Shown here in pieces: positions 23,775-33,158 of a stretch of 64,000 bases of DNA (position 1 is its first letter; every line of letters begins with the position of its first letter). The notes beneath the pieces are model-generated. The model searched no databases. It saw only the letters and a list, made by a program, of their open reading frames with translations, and was not told where the DNA came from. This DNA comes from Pseudidiomarina insulisalsae. GTDB lineage: Bacteria; Pseudomonadota; Gammaproteobacteria; Enterobacterales; Alteromonadaceae. The translations under genes were made by a program, and so were the position numbers. The DNA is taken from positions 141,666 through 205,665 of the forward strand of contig NZ_PIPY01000006.1 of the NCBI RefSeq assembly GCF_003987065.1, read 5' to 3'.

Positions 23775-24674
23775 ATGGCAGCACCGGGTTCTCCAGCGGG
23801 TTTGAATCAACGTCGCGCGGTTGCCTTTGGCCTGGCTGCGGTGGCCTTGTGGTCCACCGTTGCTACGGCGTTCAAACTAGCACTGATGTTGCTGACGCCG
23901 TTGCATTTACTGTTTTTAGCAGCATTGACCAGTACCTTGGTTTTTCTACTGCTATTACTCTGGCAAGGCCGGCTGCGGGAGATCCTGCAATTGGGGCGCC
24001 AGCGCTGGCTGTTTTATCTTGCCATGGGTGCGCTGAATCCATTTATTTATTACTGGGTACTATTCGCTGCCTATGATCAGTTGCCCGCGCAGCAGGCGCA
24101 GGCTATCAATTACACCTGGGCGATTACTATGTCGCTGCTGGCGGTGCCTGTCCTAAAGCAGCGGCTGGGCGTGAAAGAACTGCTGGCCATGTTGGTGGCT
24201 TACGGTGGAGTGGTACTAATTGCGACCGGCGGGCAATGGGACTTTACGCAAACGAACTGGACAGGCATTGGCCTTGCTTTGCTAAGCACCTTGCTTTGGG
24301 CGACCTACTGGCTGGTGAATACGCGCAATACCGATGCACCGATACCCGCCATGTTCTGGTGTTTCGCATTTGGCAGTGTTTGTTTGGCCGTCGCCGTTGC
24401 TGTTGATACGCGGCCGCTCCCCTGGCATGAGTGGAAAGCCCTGGCAGCAGCCATGTATGTTGGCCTGTTCGAGATGGGCATTACCTTTTTGCTTTGGCTG
24501 ACTGCCATGCGCACAGCCGAAAAAACCTCACAATTATCTATGCTTATATTTTTAAGCCCGTTTATGAGCCTGGTGCTGATTTACTTTATTCTCGGTGAAG
24601 TGATTCAGTTAACGACCTTAATTGGGCTAAGCTTGATTTGTTGTGGACTTTATTTACAAAGGAAATCGACATGA
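23775..24674 (+). CDS. EamA/DMT-family transporter
   Basis: A 299-residue protein with ten predicted membrane helices arranged as two EamA repeats (about 13-140 and 155-297), typical of drug/metabolite exporters. The substrate is unknown. It begins 9 bases after tilS and its TGA overlaps the ATG of the next gene (ATGA), so tilS, this gene and the antiporter probably form one transcript. Functional linkage to tRNA modification is not implied. Confidence 0.88.
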   Translation: MAAPGSPAGLNQRRAVAFGLAAVALWSTVATAFKLALMLLTPLHLLFLAALTSTLVFLLLLLWQGRLREILQLGRQRWLFYLAMGALNPFIYYWVLFAAYDQLPAQQAQAINYTWAITMSLLAVPVLKQRLGVKELLAMLVAYGGVVLIATGGQWDFTQTNWTGIGLALLSTLLWATYWLVNTRNTDAPIPAMFWCFAFGSVCLAVAVAVDTRPLPWHEWKALAAAMYVGLFEMGITFLLWLTAMRTAEKTSQLSMLIFLSPFMSLVLIYFILGEVIQLTTLIGLSLICCGLYLQRKST

Positions 24675-26638
24675 ATGGAACTTTCGCCGACGTACTGTTA
24701 CTTCTCGCTATTGCCGTTGTGCTGGTATGGGGCTTTCGGCGGGTTAAGTTGCCGGCGATTTTAGCCTACCTTGTCGCTGGCATCATTGCCGGACCTGATG
24801 TAACGGCGTGGATTAAAGATCCGAATGAGTATCACTTTGTCGCTGAATTAGGTGTGGTGTTGTTGCTGTTCTCGCTGGGGCTGGAGTTTTCATTACCGAA
24901 AATGATCGCCATGCGGCGCCTGGTATTTGGCCTTGGTGCCGGCGAAGTGGTGATTTGTACCTTACTGTTTGCCGGACTTGCGTATGTGTTGATGGGCGAT
25001 TGGACCGCCGCCATGGTTATTGGTGGTACCTTAGCACTTAGCTCCACAGCGGTGGTGATTAAACAGTTAGGTGAGTCATCGCAGTTAACGACCCGCAAAG
25101 GGCAGGCGACGGTATCGGTATTATTGTTCCAGGATATCGCAGTCGTCCCTATGCTTATCATTATCCCGTTACTGGCGGCCAGTTCGGCTGAAGTGAGTAT
25201 TTGGGAGAGCCTTGGCATCGCGTTGCTGAAAGGCGCAGGTGTGGTAGTAGTGCTGATGGCAATCGGTAAATGGGTCTTGCCGCATATTTTTCGTGAAATT
25301 GCGCGTTTACGCACCGATGAGTTGTTCGTACTTGCCACCTTGTTAGTGGCACTGGTCGCCGGCGGCTTGACTCATTTGTTTGGTCTGTCGATGGCATTAG
25401 GCGCGTTTCTGGCAGGGATGATGCTTGGCGAGAGTAAGTACAAGCATCAGTTAGAAGCTGACATCCGCCCGTTTCGCGATATTTTAATGGGCTTATTTTT
25501 TATTACTGTCGGCATGCAGCTCGATTTAGATGTGTTCTGGCAAAACCTGCACTGGATTTTGCTCGGCGTGTTACTTATCGGCGCAATTAAAATGCTGGTC
25601 GTACGACTGCTCGCCGGGGCGATGGGAGAGCGCGAAGAAGACAGTTGGGGCGCAGGGCTAATGCTGTTTCAAATGGGTGAGTTTGGTTTCGTGCTGGTTG
25701 CGCTGGCGCTGACTTATAACTTATTGAGCCAGGACGTTGCTTCCATGCTGGTCGGTGTCGGCGTATTAGGGATGGCAGTTACGCCCATGGCGATTCAGCG
25801 TTGCCGGCAGTTGGTAGCACCGCTGGTGCGTGGTAAGTCACGCGCACAGGAAGCTGACATTAAACAACCCGATGTGTCGGAGCCAAAGCAGGTACTGGTG
25901 CTGGGCTTTGGCCGGGTGGGCCAGACCATCAGCCGTTTTCTTACTAATGAGGGTATCGACCATCTGGCTATCGACCATGATACCAAGCGGGTGCAAGAGG
26001 CCGTTGCTGGTGGCGCGAAAGTGTACTTCGGTGACGCTGCAAGGCGCGACATCTTAAGGGCAGTGCATGCTGACAAGGTTGAACTGATTATTATCAGCTT
26101 CGCCGAGGATCATAAAGCTTTAGAGGTGCTTAAAGCCATTCGTGAAATTAACGATCATGCTGAAATTATTGTCCGCTCACGGGACGATGTGCGCCTGCAG
26201 GAAATGATGGAATCCGGCGCCACACAGGTGGTACCAGATACTCTGGAGGCCAGTTTGATGTTGGTTTCGCAGGTGTTAAGCCGGTCGGGTGTGCCGATAC
26301 GCCGTATTTTGTCCCGGCTTGATCAGGCGCGTCGCTCACATTACGGTGAAATGCATGGCTTTTATCCGGGCGAGACGACGGATATGGATCCGGAAAAGAT
26401 CGATCGCTTGCAGTTTTTGCATGCGGTGCAATTGACCGATAATGCCTATGCCTGCGGTAAGGAATTGAAAGAGCTGGCGCTTGACGATATCGCTGTACAG
26501 GTGAAATCGGTACGCCGTGGCGATGAGGAGTTCAGTGAGGTTCACGGCGACTTTACGCTTTGTAAAGGTGACGTCGTATTGCTTGCTGGTGGGCCCCGTG
26601 CTATCGAGGCCAGCGAAAGTTACTTACTTAACGGTTAG
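24671..26638 (+). CDS. Kef-type CPA2 cation:proton antiporter with TrkA-N and TrkA-C domains
   Basis: A monovalent cation (probably potassium) efflux antiporter of the CPA2 family. The 655 residues hold about 12 membrane helices (1-385), a cytoplasmic RCK/TrkA-N Rossmann domain with the nucleotide-binding GFGRVGQ (about 405-525), and a TrkA-C domain (about 565-650). ATG 24671 has AAAGGAAA upstream and overlaps the EamA gene stop. KefB, KefC and YbaL share this layout, and I cannot decide which it is. No KefF/KefG-type ancillary quinone reductase gene is adjacent, so glutathione gating is uncertain. Confidence 0.92.
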   Translation: MNGTFADVLLLLAIAVVLVWGFRRVKLPAILAYLVAGIIAGPDVTAWIKDPNEYHFVAELGVVLLLFSLGLEFSLPKMIAMRRLVFGLGAGEVVICTLLFAGLAYVLMGDWTAAMVIGGTLALSSTAVVIKQLGESSQLTTRKGQATVSVLLFQDIAVVPMLIIIPLLAASSAEVSIWESLGIALLKGAGVVVVLMAIGKWVLPHIFREIARLRTDELFVLATLLVALVAGGLTHLFGLSMALGAFLAGMMLGESKYKHQLEADIRPFRDILMGLFFITVGMQLDLDVFWQNLHWILLGVLLIGAIKMLVVRLLAGAMGEREEDSWGAGLMLFQMGEFGFVLVALALTYNLLSQDVASMLVGVGVLGMAVTPMAIQRCRQLVAPLVRGKSRAQEADIKQPDVSEPKQVLVLGFGRVGQTISRFLTNEGIDHLAIDHDTKRVQEAVAGGAKVYFGDAARRDILRAVHADKVELIIISFAEDHKALEVLKAIREINDHAEIIVRSRDDVRLQEMMESGATQVVPDTLEASLMLVSQVLSRSGVPIRRILSRLDQARRSHYGEMHGFYPGETTDMDPEKIDRLQFLHAVQLTDNAYACGKELKELALDDIAVQVKSVRRGDEEFSEVHGDFTLCKGDVVLLAGGPRAIEASESYLLNG

Positions 26639-26700
26639 TGAACGGTTAATGTTTCATTTGTTACAACTGGCAACATAATCTGCCTTAATAATCCCTCTAT

Positions 26701-26723
26701 GATGGCGCATACTATGCGCCATC
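26701..26723. promoter_or_regulatory. Perfect palindrome upstream of the RND efflux operon
   Basis: GATGGCGCAT (26701-26710) and ATGCGCCATC (26714-26723) are exact reverse complements with a 3-base centre, 26 bases before the adaptor start. It could be an operator for a dimeric repressor, or a hairpin ending the antiporter transcript, though only a broken T-run (TTCATATT) follows. No regulator gene is adjacent. Confidence 0.45.
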
Positions 26724-26748
26724 TTCATATTCAATCGGAATACGATCA

Positions 26749-27984
26749 ATGGCTTTCAAAAAACGCGCTCTGTTACCCCCGCTTATTATCATTGTCGCAG
26801 TCGCTTTAGTGGTTCTGCTTGGCATGCTCCGTCCGCAATTGCCGATGCGCGCCAGTGAGCGTCCAGCGGTGTTGGTCGAGGTGCAGGAAGTCACGCCGCA
26901 AGACATTCATCTGATGGTGTCAGGCCAGGGCAATGTCCGGGCGAAACATACCACTAATCTGGTAGCGCAGGTCAGCGGCCAGATTATTGAAACTGCGCCT
27001 AACTTTCAAAATGGCGGCTTTTTTAATCAGGGCGAGATGATTTTAAAGATTGACCCAAAAGATTATGAGGTCGCACTGCAAAACGCCAAAGCGAATTTAG
27101 CGCAAGCACGTGCTGCACTGGCGCAGGAAAGTGCCCTGGCGAAAGTTGCCAAAGAAGAGTGGGAGTCGCTGCAGATGGGCGAAATTCCGGCGCTCGGTCT
27201 GCGTGAACCGCAAGTCGCAAGTGCGGTGGCGGCAGTACAATCGGCAGAGGCGGCAGTAGCCAAAGCGCAACGCGACCTCGATCGTACCGTCATCCGCGCA
27301 CCTTTTGCGGGCTTATTGCAAAACAAGAATGTTGATTTGGGTCAGTTTATTAATATTGGCAGTCAGGTCGCACAGTTAATGGGCACTGAAACCGCCGAAG
27401 TGCGTGTACCTTTAAGTGATCGTGATCTGGCCTATCTGAACTTACCCTCACCTGAGCAACAAAGTGACTTTCCGCGCGTTCAACTGAGTTCGTTCATTGC
27501 CGAGCAAGAGTATCGCTGGCAGGGCTATCTGGTGCGTAGTGAAGGTGTACTCGATGCCAGTAGCCGGGTGATCTACGGCGTGGTTGAAGTGGAGGACCCG
27601 TACAACCGTAACGGCCAGACCCATGATGAAGTGCTGCGCTTTGGCCGCTTCGTCCAACTGGCGATTGAAGGCAAGTATGTGGAAGATGTTTACCGCCTGC
27701 CGCGTTATGCACTGACCACTGATGGTAATGTCTGGTTGGTGGGCGAGGATCGCCGCCTGCAACGTCAGCATGTTGAAGTGCTGCGGGCAGAAGAGAACCA
27801 GGTGATTATTAGTGAGGGGCTTGATGCCGGTGACAAGGTGGTATTAACCCAGTTGGCCAATGCCTTACCTAGTATGAAAGTACGCTTGCCTGGTGATCCG
27901 TTGCCGCAACAAATGGAAGGTCAGCGGGGGCAGCCCGCAGCCGACAGGGATGCCACTGAAACTGCTGACAGCAGCAGCGAATAA
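26749..27984 (+). CDS. RND efflux periplasmic adaptor (membrane fusion protein)
   Basis: A 411-residue HlyD/AcrA-type adaptor that links an inner-membrane RND pump to an outer-membrane channel. It has an N-terminal membrane anchor (LPPLIIIVAVALVVLLGML, about 9-27), a biotinyl-lipoyl-like domain around the helical hairpin (coiled coil about 100-180, rich in Ala/Gln), and beta-barrel and membrane-proximal domains to about 375. The low-complexity tail is acidic. It is directly followed by the pump gene, and no outer-membrane factor gene is nearby, so a TolC-like partner elsewhere is expected. Confidence 0.92.
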   Translation: MAFKKRALLPPLIIIVAVALVVLLGMLRPQLPMRASERPAVLVEVQEVTPQDIHLMVSGQGNVRAKHTTNLVAQVSGQIIETAPNFQNGGFFNQGEMILKIDPKDYEVALQNAKANLAQARAALAQESALAKVAKEEWESLQMGEIPALGLREPQVASAVAAVQSAEAAVAKAQRDLDRTVIRAPFAGLLQNKNVDLGQFINIGSQVAQLMGTETAEVRVPLSDRDLAYLNLPSPEQQSDFPRVQLSSFIAEQEYRWQGYLVRSEGVLDASSRVIYGVVEVEDPYNRNGQTHDEVLRFGRFVQLAIEGKYVEDVYRLPRYALTTDGNVWLVGEDRRLQRQHVEVLRAEENQVIISEGLDAGDKVVLTQLANALPSMKVRLPGDPLPQQMEGQRGQPAADRDATETADSSSE

Positions 27985-27995
27985 GGAGCGGAGTG

Positions 27996-30900
27996 ATGCA
28001 AGTACCGCAGAATTCACCTGACTCAGGAAGCGAAAAAGGTCTCATTGCCTGGTGGGCCAATAATACTGTTGCCGCCAACTTACTGATGGCGTTGATTATT
28101 ATTACTGGTATTTTTATGGTCTTTCAGGTGCGCAAACAAATGTTCCCTGAAGTCGAGCTCAATACCATCAGCATTCAGGTTCCTTTTCCTGGTGCAGCAC
28201 CGCAAGAGGTAGAGCAGGGCGTACTGATTCTTATCGAAGACGCGCTGGAAGACGTCAACGGTGTCGAGCGCCTGGTTTCAACGGCGCGTGAGGGTGGCGG
28301 TTCGGTCACCGTTGAAGTTGAGAGTGGCTACGATCCGCAGGTGGTCATGGACGAAGTGAAAATGCTTGTCGATGCCATCCCGAACTTTCCGCAGCAAATT
28401 GAAAATCCGAATATTTATCGCATTCGTCCGCAGCGGCAGGTGATTTGGATCAGTGTCTACGGGGATATGACCGAGCGCAGTCAAAAAGAGCTCGCTAAGT
28501 CAATTCGCGATGACCTGAAGGATATTGGCGGAATCACCAAAGTTGAAACCGTGGGGGCACGTGATTACGAGATTTCTATCGAAATTTCAGAGTATGACCT
28601 GCAACGCTATAACCTGACCTTTCAGCAAGTGGTGAATGCGGTCCGGGGGACCTCGGTTGATGTCGCCGGTGGCTCCATTCGTACACCGAACGGCGATATT
28701 TTGCTGCGAGCTAACAATCAGGCCTACTTTGGCGATCAGTTCGAAGATATCGTGCTTATCAATCGTCCTGACGGTACCAGCCTTACCCTTGGCGATATAG
28801 CCCAGATCAAAGATGAATTCATTGAACGCCGCCGCTTTACTCAGTTCGACGGTAAGCCTGCTACTTTTGTGCGGGTGGATTCGGTAGGCGATCAAAACGA
28901 CTTGTTGGTTGCCGAAGCCGTGCGCAGTTATATTGAGCGCAAGCAAAAAGAGTTACCGCCTGAGGTGAAAATCAGTTACTGGGGCGACTCGTCATACTAC
29001 TTGCAGGGTCGTCTTGACCTGATGCTCGACAACATGATTACCGGCGGCTTTTTAGTATTTCTGATGCTGTCACTGTTCCTGCAGTTACGCCTGGCATTTT
29101 GGGTCATGCTTGGTATTCCAATCTGTTTCTTAGGCACCATTGCGCTGATGCCGCTGCCTATGTTTGATATTTCCATCAACATGATCAGTTTATTCGGCTT
29201 CATACTGGTGCTGGGTATCGTGGTGGATGATGCCATAGTCATAGGCGAAAGTGCCTATTCTGAAATCGAGAAATTCGGTAAAACCACCGATAACGTTGTT
29301 CGGGGCGCGAAACGGGTGGCGATACCCGCGACTTTTGGCGTACTCACCACCATGGTGGCCTTTATTCCAATGCTAATGGTCGATGGCGGTATGGGTGCGA
29401 TCTGGGAATCGATTGCCTGGGTAGTTATTCTTTGTCTGGCCTTCTCACTGGTTGAGTCAAAACTGATTCTTCCGGCGCACATTGCCTCCATGAAGTTCAG
29501 TAAAGGCGGCGGCGAAAAACTCAATGCCTTCCAGCGTGGCCGTAATAAGATTTCTGACGCGTTACGCATGTTCGTTGAGCGCTATTACCGTCCTTTCCTG
29601 GCGAAATGCCTGCATTATCGCTATACCACTTTAGCCAGTTTCATCGCTATGTTTATTCTGATGATCGGTCTTATCAGTGGTGGCGTGGTGCGTTGGGTCT
29701 TTTTCCCGAATATTCCCAGTGACTTCATTCAGACCAGCGTCGAGATGCAGCCAGGCTCGTCAGAACAAGCGACGATTCGTGCCCTGCAAACCATTCAGGA
29801 TGCACTCATGCGAGTGAATGCTGAAGTCAAAGAGGAGGAAGGCGATGATGTGGTGCGTCATACCACGGTATGGCTGCAAGGTACTTCCAGTGGCACGATC
29901 ATGAGCGAGCTGGAGAAAGGCGAAGACCGAAATATTGACGGCTTTGAAATTATCAATCGCTGGCGCATGGAAACCCCGGAAATTGCGGGGGTAAAAGCGA
30001 TTAATTTCCAGGGTAGCATTGGTGGAGGCGGCGGCTTCGATGTTGAATTTCAACTCTCGGGCGATAATCTGGATGAACTTGCCGCCGCGGCAAAAGAACT
30101 GAAAGAAGTCTTAGGGCAGTTCGATGGCGTGTTTGATATTGAAGATACCTTTGGCGCCGGCAATGATGAAATCATTCTGGAAACCAAGCCACTGGCAACG
30201 GCAATGGGAATTACCCTGAGCGACCTGGCGAATCAGGTTCGCTACGCCTTTTACGGTGCTGAAGCGCAGCGTATTCAGCGCGGTGACGAGGAAGTACGGG
30301 TCATGGTGCGTTACCCGCTGGACGAACGTCAGTCGGTCGGTAACCTGGAAGATATGAAGCTACGCACCGCAGACGGCGCACTAATTCCTTTTACCGAGTT
30401 AGCTAATATTCGTTTTGCGAAGGGCTACAATACCATCACGCGTATCGATCGCGAGCGCTCGGTACGAGTACGGGCGCGGGTTAACAAAGACAATGTAGAG
30501 CCATTTGAAGTGGTGCAAAAAGTACGGCAGCAGCATATTCAGCCAATTCTGGACAAGTACCCGTCAGTGAATTTCCAGCTTGAAGGAGCATCGCAGGACG
30601 AAGCAGAAGCGACTAACTCCCTTGCAGTTGGCTTCGTGCTGGCCTTGTTTGCCATCTTTGCGCTGATGGCAGTACCGCTGAAATCCTACAGTCAACCATT
30701 AATTATTATGTCAGTCATTCCCTTTGGCATGATAGGTGCGGTGATCGGACACTGGGTGATTGGCATGCCGATTTCGATCCTTAGCCTGTTTGGTATTATC
30801 GCTCTGGCCGGTGTTGTGGTAAATGACTCGCTGGTGATGGTGGATTATGTGAACCAGGCTCGTCGTGATGGTGTGCCGTTACGGCAGGCGGTGCAAGACG

Positions 30901-31184
30901 CAGGTTCGGCTCGCTTCCGGGCAATCATCCTGACCAGTCTGACAACTTTCTTCGGCCTGTTACCGATTGTGCTGGAGAAAAGTCTACAAGCCAAAATGGT
31001 TATTCCCATGGCGATTTCACTAGCCTTCGGTATTTTATTCGCCACCGTTATTACGCTGCTGTTGATTCCATGTTTGTATCTGATCCTCGACGATACCAAA
31101 CGCGGCTTTAAAACGATGCTGTCCTGGTATGGCCTGGCGGAAAAACCGGCACCGAAATCTGAGTCGGACAATTCCGTCACATAA
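27996..31184 (+). CDS. RND efflux pump permease (AcrB/CzcA superfamily)
   Basis: Proton-driven inner-membrane pump of about 1062 residues with the typical 12 helices and two large periplasmic loops. The sequence GIVVDDAIVIGESAYSEIEK lies in the helix-4 region that normally carries proton-relay Asp residues, and VVVNDSLVMVDY in helix 10. The N-terminal motif PFPGAAPQEVEQGV is typical of the hydrophobe/amphiphile-like branch common in marine gammaproteobacteria, not of metal pumps. ATG 27996 is preferred over GTG 27993 because AAGGAG is 7 bases upstream. Substrates are unknown. It is transcribed with the adaptor gene. Confidence 0.93.
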   Translation: MQVPQNSPDSGSEKGLIAWWANNTVAANLLMALIIITGIFMVFQVRKQMFPEVELNTISIQVPFPGAAPQEVEQGVLILIEDALEDVNGVERLVSTAREGGGSVTVEVESGYDPQVVMDEVKMLVDAIPNFPQQIENPNIYRIRPQRQVIWISVYGDMTERSQKELAKSIRDDLKDIGGITKVETVGARDYEISIEISEYDLQRYNLTFQQVVNAVRGTSVDVAGGSIRTPNGDILLRANNQAYFGDQFEDIVLINRPDGTSLTLGDIAQIKDEFIERRRFTQFDGKPATFVRVDSVGDQNDLLVAEAVRSYIERKQKELPPEVKISYWGDSSYYLQGRLDLMLDNMITGGFLVFLMLSLFLQLRLAFWVMLGIPICFLGTIALMPLPMFDISINMISLFGFILVLGIVVDDAIVIGESAYSEIEKFGKTTDNVVRGAKRVAIPATFGVLTTMVAFIPMLMVDGGMGAIWESIAWVVILCLAFSLVESKLILPAHIASMKFSKGGGEKLNAFQRGRNKISDALRMFVERYYRPFLAKCLHYRYTTLASFIAMFILMIGLISGGVVRWVFFPNIPSDFIQTSVEMQPGSSEQATIRALQTIQDALMRVNAEVKEEEGDDVVRHTTVWLQGTSSGTIMSELEKGEDRNIDGFEIINRWRMETPEIAGVKAINFQGSIGGGGGFDVEFQLSGDNLDELAAAAKELKEVLGQFDGVFDIEDTFGAGNDEIILETKPLATAMGITLSDLANQVRYAFYGAEAQRIQRGDEEVRVMVRYPLDERQSVGNLEDMKLRTADGALIPFTELANIRFAKGYNTITRIDRERSVRVRARVNKDNVEPFEVVQKVRQQHIQPILDKYPSVNFQLEGASQDEAEATNSLAVGFVLALFAIFALMAVPLKSYSQPLIIMSVIPFGMIGAVIGHWVIGMPISILSLFGIIALAGVVVNDSLVMVDYVNQARRDGVPLRQAVQDAGSARFRAIILTSLTTFFGLLPIVLEKSLQAKMVIPMAISLAFGILFATVITLLLIPCLYLILDDTKRGFKTMLSWYGLAEKPAPKSESDNSVT

Positions 31185-31217
31185 TGGTAAACTAATGACC
31201 TTACAATGATTAACGCT

Positions 31218-31255
31218 ATCACCCGGGCTGAAACTGGATTTCTGGCTCGGGTGAT
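31218..31255 (+). other. Stem-loop after the RND pump gene
   Basis: ATCACCCG (31218-31225) pairs with CGGGTGAT (31248-31255) in the gap between the pump and DUF599 genes. The loop is 22 bases and no T-run follows, so a terminator role is doubtful. Confidence 0.3.
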
Positions 31256-31289
31256 GGGCTACTCGCCACGTTAGTGCAGGGTCATAAGC

Positions 31290-32042
31290 ATGAATCTAAC
31301 ATCTCTCGATATCGTTACACTGATGTTTTTTGTGACGGTTTGGGTTTCTTATACTCAGTTTGCCCGCATTCGGGCGCGCTCGACCTATAGCTTGTCCTAC
31401 ATTTTGCGTCAGCTTCGTATTGACTGGATGACTACGCTGACCCGCAAGGAGCATCAGATTGCCGACGCGGCGTTATTAGGTAATGTGGAACGAACAGTTA
31501 CTTTCTTTGCCTCATCAACCGTGCTGGTTCTGGCCGGTGTACTGACCTTGCTGGCATCTGCCGATAAAGTTGTGGTGGTCTTGCAGTCGTTGCCGTTAAC
31601 TGCCGACACATCTACGGACAAAGTCCAATTTAAACTTGCGGTACTGGCGCTGATTTTTGTTTTTGCATTTTTTAAATTCACCTGGGCGATTCGCCAGTTT
31701 GGCTTTGTTTCGGTACTGCTTGGCGCCGCTCCGCAGTACCGCAGCACCGAATTTACTGACGCACAGCGTGAGGTATTTGCGCGGCAATCAGCTAAGGTTA
31801 TTGATCAGGCCGGACATGAATACAACAATGGCTTGCGGGCATATTATTTTGCTCTGGCCTTTCTAACCTGGTTTTTACACCCGGTCTTATTTGTCGTGTC
31901 GACCGTGATCGTGGTGTCGGTTTTGTACCGCCGTGAATACCGCTCGCGCGTGCTGCGTGCGTTACTGGCCACCAAGGGTCTGGAGCCAGGGCGGATAAAG
32001 CAACAGGAGTCTGAACAGGAGTCTGAACGTGAAGCGCAATAA
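31290..32042 (+). CDS. DUF599 family membrane protein
   Basis: A 250-residue protein with four predicted membrane helices (about 7-24, 70-90, 112-132 and 185-215) and the conserved segment IRQFGFVSVLLGAAP, typical of DUF599. The family function is unknown. The charged tail (QESEQESEREAQ) is encoded by the region that overlaps the start of astE by 14 bases, so the two genes are likely translationally coupled. Confidence 0.82.
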   Translation: MNLTSLDIVTLMFFVTVWVSYTQFARIRARSTYSLSYILRQLRIDWMTTLTRKEHQIADAALLGNVERTVTFFASSTVLVLAGVLTLLASADKVVVVLQSLPLTADTSTDKVQFKLAVLALIFVFAFFKFTWAIRQFGFVSVLLGAAPQYRSTEFTDAQREVFARQSAKVIDQAGHEYNNGLRAYYFALAFLTWFLHPVLFVVSTVIVVSVLYRREYRSRVLRALLATKGLEPGRIKQQESEQESEREAQ

Positions 32043-33072
32043 TGTCGATGTATTAGAATGGACGCTGGCCGGTTACACCGGCGAGTCATTAAGTGAAGAG
32101 CAGGACCTAATCAACCAGGAGCTAACATATGACGGCGGCCGCCTGATTTTTCAGGATTACGGTGTCATCATCGCAGAGCCGGAGCAGCCCAGCGGCAAGG
32201 ATGTGGTTTATTCCTGTGCGGTGCATGGTGACGAAACAGCACCCATTGAGATTGTCCGCGACATGATTCACAGCATCATGCAAGGCGAGTTAAAACCAGT
32301 ACAGCGCACTTTGTTTTTAATTGCCAACCCGGCCGCGATCGCAATTAACAAACGCTTTGTCGATATGAATATGAATCGCTTGTTTAACGGCGCGCACAAG
32401 AAAGGTAGTACACCGGAGCATAAGCGCGCAGCGAACCTCGAACATTACATCACCAGTTTCTACAATGATGCGCCGAAAGGGCAGCGCAGACGCTTCCATT
32501 ATGACCTGCATACCGCGATCCGTGATTCGCAGTACGAAAAGTTCGCCGTTTATCCGTTCACCCATGGTGGCCCGTATAAAAAAGAACAACTGACATTCCT
32601 GGCGGAGTGCGGCGTCGAAACGATTTTGTTGAACCAGGCGCCCACCACCACTTTCAGTTATTACAGTGTACGGAATCATGATGCCGACGCCTTCACCGTG
32701 GAGCTGGGGAAAGTGCGTCCTTTTGGTGAAAATGATCGCAGCAAATTTGCCGCAGCAGAAACCATGTTCAAGCGCTTAATCAGTGAAGAAGAGCTGGATT
32801 TGCCTGAGTTTGACGCAAATCGTACCCGCATTTTTGATGTCTGCCGTACAATAAACCGTACAGTTGAAGACTTCACCCTGCATTTTCCCGACGAGGTTGC
32901 GAATTTCACCGCGTTTGAACAGGGCTATCTGTTAGCCACAGATGGCAGCAAAGAGTACTACGTGGAACAGGCCGGCGAGCGCATTATTTTCCCCAACGCC
33001 AATGTGGCTCTGGGACAGCGCGCGCTATTGACGGTTATCGATATGCCAGTGGAACGTCTTAAGCTGGTATAA
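32029..33072 (+). CDS. astE: Succinylglutamate desuccinylase / aspartoacylase family (AstE-like)
   Basis: Zinc carboxypeptidase-fold enzyme. AstE hydrolyses N-succinylglutamate to succinate and glutamate in the last step of the arginine succinyltransferase pathway. Metal-binding motifs are HGDETAP and DLHTA, and the sequence aligns along its length with E. coli AstE (for example MNRLFNG and FTVELGKVRPFGEND). It is 347 residues against 322. GTG start, overlapping the DUF599 gene. The other ast genes are not adjacent, so a different acyl-amino-acid substrate is possible. Confidence 0.85.
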   Translation: MKRNNVDVLEWTLAGYTGESLSEEQDLINQELTYDGGRLIFQDYGVIIAEPEQPSGKDVVYSCAVHGDETAPIEIVRDMIHSIMQGELKPVQRTLFLIANPAAIAINKRFVDMNMNRLFNGAHKKGSTPEHKRAANLEHYITSFYNDAPKGQRRRFHYDLHTAIRDSQYEKFAVYPFTHGGPYKKEQLTFLAECGVETILLNQAPTTTFSYYSVRNHDADAFTVELGKVRPFGENDRSKFAAAETMFKRLISEEELDLPEFDANRTRIFDVCRTINRTVEDFTLHFPDEVANFTAFEQGYLLATDGSKEYYVEQAGERIIFPNANVALGQRALLTVIDMPVERLKLV

Positions 33073-33073
33073 T
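33065..33073 (+). promoter_or_regulatory. Extended -10 promoter for the 2-oxoacid dehydrogenase operon
   Basis: TGGTATAAT (33065-33073) is a perfect -10 hexamer with an extended TG, overlapping the astE stop codon (33070-33072) and about 86 bases before the E1-alpha start. A second, weaker possibility is TTGACG (33111-33116) with CAATTT 17 bases on. Confidence 0.5.
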
Positions 33074-33158
33074 TTTTGCGCAATTACAAGGGTGCTCATT
33101 TGCATGTCAGTTGACGTAAAGGTAAAGTGAGCGCAATTTTTCTGAGAACGAGAAAGTT

